Shown piece by piece: positions 10,618-20,513 of a DNA stretch of 64,000 nt. The DNA is from Pseudeuparius sepicola. Lineage: Eukaryota > Arthropoda > Insecta > Coleoptera > Anthribidae. The notes beneath the pieces are model-generated. The model was given only the letters and a program-made list of their open reading frames with translations, was not told where the DNA came from and searched no databases. The stretch covers positions 2,118,001 through 2,182,000 of the forward strand of contig OY987305.1 of the NCBI GenBank assembly GCA_963920635.1, given 5' to 3'. Made by a program: the position numbers and the translations under genes. Numbering within the stretch: position 1 is the stretch's first letter; every line of letters begins with the position of its first letter.

Positions 10618-11318
10618 CACATCTAAAGGCAGAGCCGAAAACACAAGGTAGAATTCGCTAAAATAAGCACATATGCTTAATAAACATTAGCTCAAAAACG
10701 CTTGGTTGTCCATATACAGAGTGTTGAAACTTTTCCAAATATTTTTTAATTTTTTTATAGCCCGTTTAGGAATTATTTTATACATATTATGGGTTGTCAT
10801 TTTGTGCAATAATTTGGCCCTGTTCAGATGAGCAGCGGCGTAGATAGAAATAATTTTATTTAAAATGCCAGCATAATCACCTTGACACTAGTTTAAAAAA
10901 TCCGAAATTACGAAGAAACTGTACCAGAAATAAAAAAAAATACCAAGAGGCACTTTTTGTTCCAAATTAAATGGGCTATCCAAAAAAGGCAAAATTTTTG
11001 GTTTTGCACAGGGCCGTACTACTTTTTTTCTACAATTATTTACAGTAACTATTTGTACCTACGCCGCTGGTGATCGGAAAGGGGTCAAATTATTCCACAA
11101 AATGGCAACCGTCCAGTGTATAACGTGTACCAAATTTGGTTGAAATTCCTAAATGGGATCGAAAGAAATTAAAAAAATTTGTTATTTTTGGAAAATTTTC
11201 AACACGCTGTATATGGAGAACCAAGCTTTTTTGGGCTAATGTTTATTAAGCATATGTGCTTATTTTAGCGAGTTCTACCTTGTGTTTCCGGCTCTGACTT
11301 TAGATATGACTCACCCTG
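10618..11318. mobile_element. foldback element, TACAGGGTGAGTCA ends (copy 2), nested
   Basis: Same family as 919-1628 but inserted in the reverse orientation: its left arm matches the right arm of copy 1. TA flanks both ends. It interrupts the THAP repeat, so it is younger than that insertion. Confidence 0.9.
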
Positions 11319-11945
11319 TATAATCAATTTAGAAAATATTTCCTTATCAAAATTTAATGACTTATCGCATCAGGATGGCTTAGGTTGTAGCCTACTAAAG
11401 GAATTCCGATCTGTAAAATACATAATAGATCCGTGTGCAAATTTTCCCCACGACTATTTGATTTCATTATATACGCGAGTTCGTATTTACTACACACTTA
11501 AATTTGCGAATAGGGAATTAAAAACCCAAAGACAAAATAAATCAAATCCAAAACTTACAATCTTGCAAAACTTGTAGACTATGTAAATAATTTTGTTTGC
11601 TTGTAGGTACAAACTTATGTATATTTTTACTTACCCTTTGTTTAGTTAGGTATATCTTGCGTTATTTAAACGGAAAAAGTAAAATACCTGCATTTTTATT
11701 ATACATATTATGCTCCTTATTTTTCTGCTATACCTATTACTCCTAATGTGCATAATGGAAAGTCAATATAGAGGTGCCCCCGTATAACTTGGTGCAACCA
11801 GCTTTACGGTGTTTTGGATAGTCCACCCTCGTAAATAACGGAGTGGCGAGCTGACATTAATTTACGACCGGTCGCAAAAAATCGGCGGCTTTTCGACGAC
11901 TTCAAAGAAGTGATCCGACTTATAGTATTCCATAGACTTTGCTAC

Positions 11946-12540
11946 TACCTTCGATATTTTAAGGTATTTCTAGACGTCAATAATTGCAAATCAATTTTAA
12001 AATTAATGTAATCCTACTTACTAATATGCGACCATGCGCCGAATTGCTCCCAACGTGGCAGAAGCACCGGCAACGTCGCTTTCAAGCAAGGATGCGATTG
12101 TTTTCTCGAACCTACTTCGGTGTAAGCGCACGGACAAAAGAGCTGCCAGCTTATAGGACGGAATAGATCCCATATCTCCGGCGTAAACCGCAAGATTTAT
12201 CATCAAAATTAGGTCGTCTCGCAGTACGCATCTCCGTGATTTATTTAGCGTTGTTTACGACACCATTTATACTATTAAATATATGTGTTTCACGGGACTG
12301 CCATGCTTTCTATACCCCTCACAGGGCGTGGCGATGGGGGGTAACACGCAGATTTTTATGGTTTTTCCTGCCTGATTTACGCTGTCGTTGATGCGAATTT
12401 AGGGTTATACCTTCCGTGATAAGAATCAATCGGGTAAGGTTGATTAGAATTTTTTTTAACGGGGTTAAGGCGCAAAATATTACTACTACAACTGGAATCA
12501 CCACTTTCAGAGAACAAATTAACCTAGATATTTTCTAAAA
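11946..12540. other. unassigned sequence
   Basis: No recognisable feature. Short openings near 11984-12504 have no family resemblance. Confidence 0.4.
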
Positions 12541-12545
12541 TTTAT

Positions 12546-13412
12546 TTGTGTTGCAAACAGATCCATTTAATTTTTAATTGGGTTTTTCGCCACCAAACTG
12601 ATCGAAAGACAACTTTTTCAAGTTGCCTGGATAAATTCTTAACAGTGAATGAACGAAACTTTAAACGTGTAACTCAAAAAATAACCTCAACAAATTTATT
12701 TCCTGAGCTTTCGGAGAATAAATCTTCCTCCTTTCTCAAAGATCATTTCACGTCAAAGTGAAATGACAGATTAATAAATTTCAGGTTAAAATGTCATGAC
12801 AACAGAAACAATAGCCTAGCCACCTGTCTGATATTGTACCCTGTGTTCTACCTAATTATTTGTACTAACTTCTCTTTGAATAAGTGGCAATAATATTTTT
12901 CTGAATTCCACTGAACATTCAGCAACACAGTTGTCCGTATTTCCTAGAATAAACGCAGATTCTTTAATTTTTCGTCTATTTCCTACTTCTTCTTTGAGAA
13001 TTGGTTTGGAACTATCCCACAATATCCTATGATTGTTATTAAAAGAATGTTCACATATTTTTGACTTAGAAATTTGATTTTGCCTGATATAATTTTTATG
13101 TTCTTTTAAACGAACGTTAAATGGCCTACAAGTCTCCCCAACATAGAACTTTCCACATTCACAAGGAATTTTATAAATGCAATTTTTTGAACTTTGTACC
13201 TCATTAAATGGTTTCGTTTTAACTAGCATCGATCTTAATGTATTTTTGGTTTTAAATACTGTTCTGACATTAAAACGATTGCCTATGCGTTTTAGCTTAT
13301 CTGATAGTCCAGGAATATAAGGAATAATTAAATTTACTGGTCGGTTCAATAGACTTATTTCTCTAATTCTATTAGCATTGTTATTTTGTTGAGCAAGTTT
13401 TTCAGGATTGCC
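12546..13412 (-). mobile_element. Penelope-like element 3' end, minus-strand copy
   Basis: A 5'-truncated retroelement in minus orientation consisting of the GIY-YIG endonuclease region and its 3' untranslated tail (12546-12850). It is joined at about 13412 to a second copy pointing the other way. Penelope-like elements commonly leave 5'-truncated, tandem or inverted partial copies, so the arrangement is in character. The reverse-transcriptase part is not present. Confidence 0.85.
12852..13412 (-). pseudogene. Penelope-like GIY-YIG endonuclease domain, 5'-truncated but open
   Basis: An uninterrupted minus-strand frame runs from the junction at about 13412 to a TAG at 12852; there is no ATG near the start. 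It contains CIYKIPCECGKFYVGETCRP, the GIY-YIG nuclease core as found at the C-terminus of Penelope-like polyproteins. This is followed by RLKEHK, ICEHSFNNNHRILWDS and a conserved tail with REVSTNN. The cysteine pair in IPCECG before the nuclease motif is typical of this family. The domain would nick target DNA during retrotransposition. It lacks the reverse transcriptase, so it is a dead fragment despite its open frame. Confidence 0.88.
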
Positions 13413-14312
13413 AACAAAATAACATTAAGATCGATGCTAGTTAAAACGAAACCATTTAATGAGGTATAAAGTTCAAAAAATTGCATTTATAAAATTCCTT
13501 GCGAATATGGAAAGTTCTATGTTGGGGAGACTTGTAGGCCATTTAACGTTCGTTGAAAAGAACATAAAAATTATTATATCAGGCAAAATCAAATTTCGAA
13601 GTCGAAAATATGTGAACACTCTTTTAATAACAATCATAGGATTTTGTGGGATAGGTGAAAACCGATTCTCAAAGAAGAAGTAGGAAATAGACGACAAATT
13701 AAAGAATCAGCATTTATTCTAGGAAATACAGACAACTGTGTTGCTGAATGTTCAGTGGAATTCAATAAAATATTATTGCCACTTATTCAAAGAGAAGTTA
13801 GTATAAATAATTAGGTAGAACACAGGGTACAATATCAGACAGGTGGCTAGGCTATTGTTTCTGTTGTCATGACATTTGAACCTGAAATTTATTAATCTGT
13901 CATTTCACTTTGACGTGACATGATCTTTGAGAAAGGAGGAAGATATATTCTCCGAAAGCTCAAGAAACAAATTTGTGAAGATATTTTTTGAGTTACAAGT
14001 TCAAAGTTTAGTTCATTTACTGTTAAGAATTTATTAATTTTCCAGGCAACTTGAAAAAGTTGTCTTTTAAACAGTTTGGTGGCGAAACACCCAATTAAAA
14101 TTCAATGGATATGACATTTAATATTCTGTTATTTCACTTTGACGTAACATTATTGACTTTGAGAAAGGAGAAAGATTTATACTCCGAAAGATATAAGAAA
14201 ACAAAGTTGTTGAAGTTATTTTTTGAGTTATACGTTCAAAGTTTCGTCCATTTACTGTTAAGCTTGAAAAAGTTGTCTTTTAATTGAAAATTAAATAGAT
14301 CTGTTTGCGTCA
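13413..14312 (+). mobile_element. Penelope-like element 3' end, plus-strand copy with duplicated tail
   Basis: Mirror image of the preceding copy: the nuclease region is followed by a 3' tail at 13815-14100, then a second, more diverged copy of the tail at 14105-14312. The tail contains TCATTTCACTTTGACGT and GAGAAAGGAGGAAGAT. The doubled tail suggests tandem partial insertion, a known Penelope habit. A third tail copy lies at 41490-41693. Confidence 0.82.
13425..13814 (+). pseudogene. Penelope-like GIY-YIG domain with in-frame stops
   Basis: Same protein region as the minus-strand copy, but the frame is broken by three stop codons: one before SSKNCIYKIPCEYGKFYVGE, one after CRPFNVR and one after RILWDR. 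The frame ends with TAG at 13812. It retains KFYVGET and EHSFNNNHRILW. Divergence from its partner shows that the two copies have decayed independently since they were joined. Confidence 0.85.
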
Positions 14313-14616
14313 CAAAAAAATTCCGACAATATTTAAAGTCTAATTTTCTTGCGAACGCAAAGAGTTGAAACACAAATAAATTCTATCTTTGTGTGGCGTG
14401 GTAAACTCCTTTCTTATCGGATCATCGACCCTTTGTGGCCATAGAGAAGACTAGATATCGCAGAGATTTACGCGCACGCACTGTTCACGTAAGCACGCCA
14501 CGAAAGGACGCGACAATCACTTCACATAAAATCGATAATCAACCTTCAATCTACGACGCGGCATCGCCGCAATTGTTCGATGCGGCGTTGCCAAGTCGCG
14601 GTGTGGTGCTACCAGC
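14313..14616. other. unassigned sequence left of the THAP repeat
   Basis: Moderately GC-rich; a 93-codon opening (14435-14716) runs into the repeat and has no recognisable family. Confidence 0.4.
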
Positions 14617-14926
14617 GTCCAGGGACATACTGATAAGTCCGAGCACTCGGCCTTGTGTAAACAAACGTTTCCCTCTTGCCCTCTCCCGCTCCCCTACTCA
14701 TAATCATATAATATAAGAAAATAAGCTGCACACAGTGTAGCTGAGAGCGGTTCGTTCGCATTCTACGGGGTGCGCGCAAAATATTAGCTACCGACCGTGA
14801 TGCCTGCAGTGCGGATGGCTGTAAAACCAGTTCAAAAGACTATATTACCTTTTTTTCATTTCCTAAAGACCCTGAAAGGTAAGATTGAGTTTGAGGTACC
14901 TATCTACAAATATTAAGACATTATCC
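14617..14926 (+). repeat. partial THAP repeat: promoter region and exon 1 only
   Basis: Matches 15711-16075 (CACTCGGCCTTGTGTAAACA, TAGCTGAGAGCGGTTCGTTC, the THAP exon, then GTAAGATTGAGTTTGAGG). It therefore forms a direct duplication upstream of the full copy, about 1.09 kb apart. It is not present upstream of the 50349 copy. Confidence 0.85.
14800..14878 (+). pseudogene. THAP exon 1 (upstream duplicate)
   Basis: Its 3' half still reads DYITFFSFPKDPER with a GTAAG donor right after, the canonical first part of a THAP finger. Its 5' end has lost about 16 bp, so the ATG is out of frame with the CSADGC cysteine pair. The best-preserved FFSFPKDPE segment in the window is in this otherwise broken copy. 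Confidence 0.75.
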
Positions 14927-15617
14927 TCGACTTGATACGGGTATTTTAAAGTTGGCAACAAAAATAGAAAACACCTACTCCCCTTTGTGGTTAACGCACT
15001 GTCAACCCTGTAAATCGATCGATTTTGTATAATTTTAGATTAGTTGATATTGGAAGTCGAAAGTATTATTATCTCTGGACCCTGCTTTCAATCAACAATA
15101 ATTTATTAGATACGATTATTTACCTCAAAAATAAACCACCCTTTACCCTTGAAACCTGAAGTATATTAATCGGGTCTCTTAAATATTTAACTCGCTAAAA
15201 TATTTGATAAATTATGAATTGATAATTGGTTTCCCCACGTACATATTTATAATTTATCATGGCAAATTTCCGTCTAGGCTTTATGAATGCCTCGGTGTAA
15301 AACACGTTAAACCCTTATTTGTGATGGATTAGGGTAAAAGCTTACGTAGGAGACGAACTCGGAACATTTGTGACAATCGTCAAAGGACTTGCTTAATCCT
15401 TGTATCCTACTCAGATGGTACCTACCGAGAAATTCTAATAAAACTGTAAGATACAGTTTCATTATTTAATTTCATTTCTTCTATATGTACCTACATACTT
15501 CGTTACTTATTGTATCTTCCCCAGTTATTTTTTTCTTCTAGGTTCTATTCGTAAATAGTGCAGAAATCAGTTATGTATGAGTGACGTCATGAATCGTGTT
15601 CAAAAGTATTTTTTCAA

Positions 15618-15679
15618 AGTGACATCGTGAGAGCGCGGAACTTTAGAACGAGGGGTTGTTGGTTCGATCCCCAGCGCAG
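15618..15679 (+). other. tRNA-like segment (B box), probably SINE- or tRNA-derived
   Basis: GGTTCGATCCCCAGCGCAG matches a tRNA T-arm with a Pol III B box. Upstream GAGAGCGCGGAACTTTAGAA resembles the end of a D-arm and an anticodon arm, but the acceptor stem cannot pair and stems are imperfect. Also present at 51039-51100. Not a functional tRNA; likely a fossil tRNA or a SINE head captured by the repeat. Confidence 0.55.
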
Positions 15680-15933
15680 TAACTGCCTTTTTTAATTTTC
15701 ATGTGAGCGTATCGTCCAGACATATACTAATAAGTCCGGGCACTCGGCCTTGTGTAAACAAACGTTTCCCTCTTGCCCTCTCCCGCTTCCCTCCTCATCG
15801 AGCCGATCGATATCTTATAATATCTATAAGAAAATAAGCTGTACACAATGTAGCTGAGAGCGGTTCGTTCGCATTCTACAGGGTGCGCGCAAAATATTGC
15901 CGCAAAATATTACCGACCGACTGTGTTGTAGTG

Positions 15934-16347
15934 ATGCCTAGTAACGCTTTTTACTGCAGTGCAGATGGCTGTAAAACCAGTTCAAAAGACTATATTACCT
16001 TTTTTTTAATTTCCTTAAGACCCTGAAAGGTAAGATTGAGTTTGAGGTACCTACCTACAAAAATTAAGACATTTTTATGTGACATTTGAAAACTTAGATA
16101 TTAATTGAAGAATAATATAGATATAATATTAAAATATTGAAAATTTGAAGGTGCCAGCAATGGAAGAATGACTTAGGGTTCATCGGAGAACATAAATTTG
16201 CGAATATTCCACCTGAAGAAGCATATAACCCTATAAGAATTTGCAAGGCACATTTTCATGATCAGTCATTCACTTCGTCCGGAAAACGTTTAGTAAAAAC
16301 TGCTGTCCCCTCGGCTGTCCCATTAAGATTATTGCCAGAACCTTATG
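15934..16347 (+). pseudogene. two-exon THAP zinc-finger gene remnant
   Basis: Exon 1 (15934-16029) starts with an ATG and gives MPSNAFYCSADGCKTSSKDY, including the first C-x4-C pair, then shifts frame in a T-run and meets a stop. A GTAAG donor follows. Exon 2 (16152-16347) starts after an AG acceptor and reads CQQWKNDLGF, FANIPPEEAYN and IRICKAHFHDQSF, giving the closing C-x2-H. It ends with LLPEPYG and another GTAAG donor, so further exons once followed. The joined exons make a complete C2CH THAP DNA-binding domain. No catalytic region is visible downstream, which resembles a repressor-type deletion derivative, but the frameshift makes this copy non-coding. Confidence 0.75.
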
Positions 16348-16890
16348 GTAAGACGCATGCTTGTGTAGGTACGTATGCGTATTATTTTGTTCTGTATTGT
16401 TTATGTCAATTTAAATACCAAAATATTTATTAAAGGATGAAATATTTATTTGTTTTTTATGTTTCTGTCTGCTCTATGTTTTGTTAGGCTTTATTAAAAA
16501 TGAACGTAAAACATAAAAAATTGCATTTTTATTCATGTTCCAACCAAATTCTACAGATATATCTACTAATTATGTAGATTCTGGTAATAGCTACGTTGTA
16601 TTGTAATTTAACTGTACCTACCAAAAACTAACGGTACACTTACCTACACAAATAATGTTCTACCAAAGTTTACAAATAGGTATAGAAATATTTGTAGACT
16701 TTGGTAAATAATGGAAAGTCAATATGAACCTGCCCCCGTATAACTTGCTTGACGGCGTTTTCGTTTAGTCGCCCTCGTAAATGCGAAGCGTGCGAGGTGA
16801 CGCTGATTTACGACCGGTCGCAAAAAATTGTCGGCTTTTCCCAGAGATCAAAGAAGTGAGCCGACTTTAGTATTTCTAGACTTTGGCCAA

Positions 16891-17642
16891 ACGTCGAATT
16901 CTCGGAACTGAGTTCCCTCCGTGATCTTCCAGCAAGTAAATTGCCGCAGTAAACGTCTGGCTGTGGAGCGAAACCGTTGGTGTATGACGTCTTTTAATGC
17001 GAGATTAAAATACGCAAATATTAAATCCGACGGTGAACAGCACCTGGGCTCGTCCTAATGGTTTCATTGCCGCTATCTCGGCGGTGTAGACGTACCGGCA
17101 GATTTAGGGGAAATTATTTTTAACGTCCGCAGCGATTCGGCCGTGTTCTTACCCTAAACAACCCGACCTAAATGAGAGCTCGGCCCTAACAAGGTTCTTG
17201 CTTTGCTGACGGTTATTCTTCGACGATCGTCGACTTCAAAAGGGGGAGATTTGGTCGAGATTTCAACCGGAAACCACTCCGCGTTGCGTGGTAATGACAC
17301 ACGACATATAGTGACGTCACTTTCGCCTTCGTTATTCGGCACCCTTCGGCAATCTTCGCCGTTAATATGCCGTTCGCGTCGTGGAAAGGATTCATTTATT
17401 TAATTTTAACTGGTGCAAAGGAGAAACAACAAGGAGCATCGCGAAGGAAGGAACGGGGAATTGCATACATTATTTTCAGGTTTATTTAGTGTAAACATTA
17501 TAGCGGCTATTTATCAGTGTTGGGACAAGAGAAATGCTGCTTTTCTGGCAGCGCACGTAGCTAGGCTTCCTTTATTTTTTACAGCGCGATTTCTTGCGAT
17601 TTAAATGACAAATTTTGCAGTCGCAACGATACAAACAAAATA
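16891..17642. other. unassigned unique sequence
   Basis: Mixed composition; overlapping 60-66 codon openings around 17154-17604 on both strands are chance openings. Nothing recognised. Confidence 0.4.
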
Positions 17643-17644
17643 TA

Positions 17645-19132
17645 CAATGTGTCCTGGATAAGAATGAACAGAATGTGGATCTTGCAAACGGCTAGAGATA
17701 GAACAACGGTTAAACGGGGAAAAAGTTGCGCAATTTTAAGGTCAATAAAATGGTACAAACAGATTTCTAATATCCTTTTTCGTTTTTGAGTTATTTTGAA
17801 AAAAGTAAAATTTTGCGTTTTCGATTTTATTTTTTCTGAAGTTGTTATCACAGATAGAAAAAAAAGAAAAACACTTTATTATGGCACTTTTTAACGGGCT
17901 TTAAGATGGCGTTTTTAGATTTGTTCTACAACATTTCGTTTTTGAGAAACCTTCTTCAACTTTATTTTTTTAAATACGGACTTGGATTTTTTTTGCAGAT
18001 TTTGAAAGCACATTTCATTGCAAATACCATGATGTATGACACGAAATATTTTTTTATGTTTTGAGACAATTATACTGAAAATTCCTTTTTCCAATTCATT
18101 TTTTTTCTATTGCGGCCCTGTATTTAATAATAAGAAGTCTAAATATTAATCAGTATTGCGAAAAATTTAACTTAGAGTTTATTTTTACTTCGAAAACTTA
18201 ATATTTTTAAATACGGCCCTGTCTGGTAAGTGTTTTCCTCTGTTGTTGTACAACAAACATTGTATTTTAGAGTAAATTCTTCGCTTTTTCTAATTATGAG
18301 AAGAAAGCTTTAAGCAAATGAAACCAATAACTTTTGCCATTTATTAATTGCAACAATACATTCGTTCGGCCTCTACACTATTTCTGCGACGCAAGATATA
18401 ACATGCTAACATGTTAAATTTGTCGTCATTTGAAAAAGCACCCTCCATTTTTAATACTACAAATTATTAACTAAATGATGCAGTGGGAGTTATGACAAAT
18501 GACTAGGGGTTGGTTTCGTTGTTTCAAAGCCTTCTAGGTGGAGGATTTTTATTTATTTCTTATTATCGTATGTGACTGTTATTAGTCTTTGCCGTCCTTT
18601 TTTTGATTCTCCGATTGAAAGATAGGTTATAAATTAAATTGTTGACAACACTGATTAATATTTAGATATCTTATTATTAAATACAGGGCAGCATTAGAAA
18701 AAAATGAATGAAAAAAAAAAGGAATTTTCAGTACAATTGTCTCAAAAAATTTAAAAAATAAAAAAAAAGTGCTTTAAAAATCTGCAAAAAAATCCAGGTC
18801 CGTATTTAAAAAAACAAAGTCGAAGACGGTTTCTCAAAAACGAAATGTTGTAGACTAATCTAAAAACGCCATCTTAAAGCCCGTTAAAAAGTGCCAAAGT
18901 GTTTTTCTTTTTCCTATCTGTGATAACAACTTCAGAAAAAAATAAAATCGAAAACGCAAAATTTTACTTTTATCAAAATAACTCAAAAACGAAAAAAGAT
19001 ATTAGAAATCTGTTTGAACCATTTTATTAACCTTAAAATTGCGCAACTTTTTCCCCGTTTAACCATTGTTCTATCTCTCACCGTTTGCAAGATCCCATCC
19101 CCTAGCTCTTTATTCTTATCCGGGACACAGTG
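17645..19132. mobile_element. foldback element, CACTGTGTCCCGGATAAG ends (copy 2)
   Basis: Second copy of the 3716-5229 family with the same arms, the same right end and the same AT-rich centre. The right arm has lost a short segment near 18750. TA flanks both ends. Confidence 0.88.
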
Positions 19133-19656
19133 TATAGGACATTTAAACATATATCACTATCATATACAAGAATGCTCTCGTAATCGTAAGAAACAACGAG
19201 CTCTCCGCGCGCCGTTGCCACATTCACCAAATGCAACCGATGGAAAACAATTACGAAGAATTATTTTGGTAGCAAACTGTGGGTGTAGCGGAGATGAATG
19301 TCGGTATCCAATTGCGCATACCACAACCTTCATTAGTTTATAGTTTTATTGTGTTGTTTTGCCCAGTTCCGCTGTTTAAGCGAAATTTACTGAACCAAGT
19401 TTCGGTTAAGACGGGGGAACAAAGCTACTTTATTCGAATAGACAACAAGCCCGAGCCCGGTCCCTTTTCTACATAGATAAACGATTATAACCGAACCCGT
19501 TCTGGTCCAGAAATAGATATTTTGTGTATTCATTCGTTTGCAGAATGTTTGAATGAATGGATTCATGGGGACGTGTGTGTAGGAATGGTATAGCAAGATT
19601 TAGATGCATTACATTTTTGTGGCATTTTCAGCTCTGCTCTATACGCGATGTATTTT
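19133..19656. other. unassigned sequence between repeats
   Basis: No recognisable gene or repeat. Confidence 0.4.
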
Positions 19657-20513
19657 ACAAGCTTTTATTTAACTTGCAATGCATGTATGTATGTATGTTT
19701 AGGTCAAATCTTGCAAGCTGAATTAGAACCACTTCCTGACATCCCATTGAGCTGAAATTTTGCATACACCTTTAGTTCCGGTGACAATACAATATACAAT
19801 ACTCAATATTGTAATACTTTCAAAATGGCTGTCACCACAAGATGGCGGATGATGTATTTTTTGTCAACCCCCCTAATATGGGTATCAAATAAAAGGGCTT
19901 GAAGAATAGAAAACGATAGAGTTAGTGACATCACACTAAATTCAATATGGCCGCCGCTCCAAGATGGCGGATAATGTATGTTTTTGTCAACCCCCTTAGT
20001 ATCGGTATCAAATGAAAGGGCTTGAAGAGTAGAAAACGATAAAGTTAGTGACATCACACTAAATTCAATATGGCCGCCGCTCCAACACGGCGGATTACAT
20101 TTTCTTTTCCCTTAATATGGGCATTAAAATGAAATGGCTTGAAGAGTAGAACTAAAAAGTTGAAAATAAAATTAATAGTAAAAAAATATTTTTAAAAACA
20201 ATCTTTTATTTAAATGCTCTGAAAAGATGAAAATAAACTTTATAATAAATCAAACCAAGACAAACCCATAATTTTGTTACATTATACAACTGTATATGAT
20301 ATAAAAGCTTGTCGTGGGAATATATATATATATCTTGACGAAAGTAATTATAAGTAGAAATTGAATTTGAAAAGAAATTTACACACGAAAATCTCGCGAC
20401 AAGCTTTTATATCATATACAGTTGTATAATGTAACAAAATTATGGGTTTGCCTTGGTTTCATTTATTATAAAGTTTATTTTCTCCTTTTCAGAGCATTTA
20501 AATAAAAGCTTGT
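19657..20513 (-). mobile_element. AAGCTTTTATTTAA-ended repeat, copy B
   Basis: Complete copy in reverse orientation: ACAAGCTTTTATTTAA at 19657-19672 and its complement at 20498-20513. Next to the left end are a GTAT microsatellite and the TTGCAAGCTGAATTAGAA subterminal segment. AAGATGGCGG-type subrepeats follow at 19839, 19961 and 20084 (122-123 bp apart), then a ~340-bp hairpin with arms 20190-20300 and 20400-20513. The hairpin sequence differs from that of copies A and C outside its ends, so hairpins in the family are replaceable modules. Confidence 0.82.

Larger units (their letters stand above)
10260..11945 (+). mobile_element. THAP-domain repeat (P-element-like?), diverged copy 3
   Basis: It carries the second THAP exon (10275-10459) and, after an inserted foldback, the family's conserved tail (11753-11945). 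The tail begins AATGGAAAGTCAATAT and contains GCCCCCGTATAACTTG, CCCTCGTAAAT and TTTACGACCGGTCGCAAAAA, as at 16708-16890 and 52123-52300. It is more diverged than the other two copies, which suggests an older insertion. THAP domains occur at the N-terminus of P-element transposases and in host proteins, so a P-like origin is inferred. Confidence 0.65.
14927..16890 (+). mobile_element. THAP-domain repeat, copy 1
   Basis: About 1.96 kb, matching 50349-52302. The first ~780 bp differ at only a few positions (for example a 4-bp indel in a TACC repeat), while the exon and tail part has more indels. Order: AT-rich leader, tRNA-like segment, promoter-like CACTCGGCC stretch, THAP exon 1, short intron, THAP exon 2, then a tail with several short palindromes around GTCTACAAAT. 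Clear terminal inverted repeats were not found, so P-element affiliation is inferred from the THAP finger. Confidence 0.75.

Noticed and set aside
14435..14716. 93-codon opening next to the THAP repeat
   Set aside because: It spans the repeat boundary and has no resemblance to THAP or other families.
15618..15679. Functional tRNA gene
   Set aside because: Only the T-arm and B box are convincing; the acceptor stem cannot form and anticodon stem pairing is poor.
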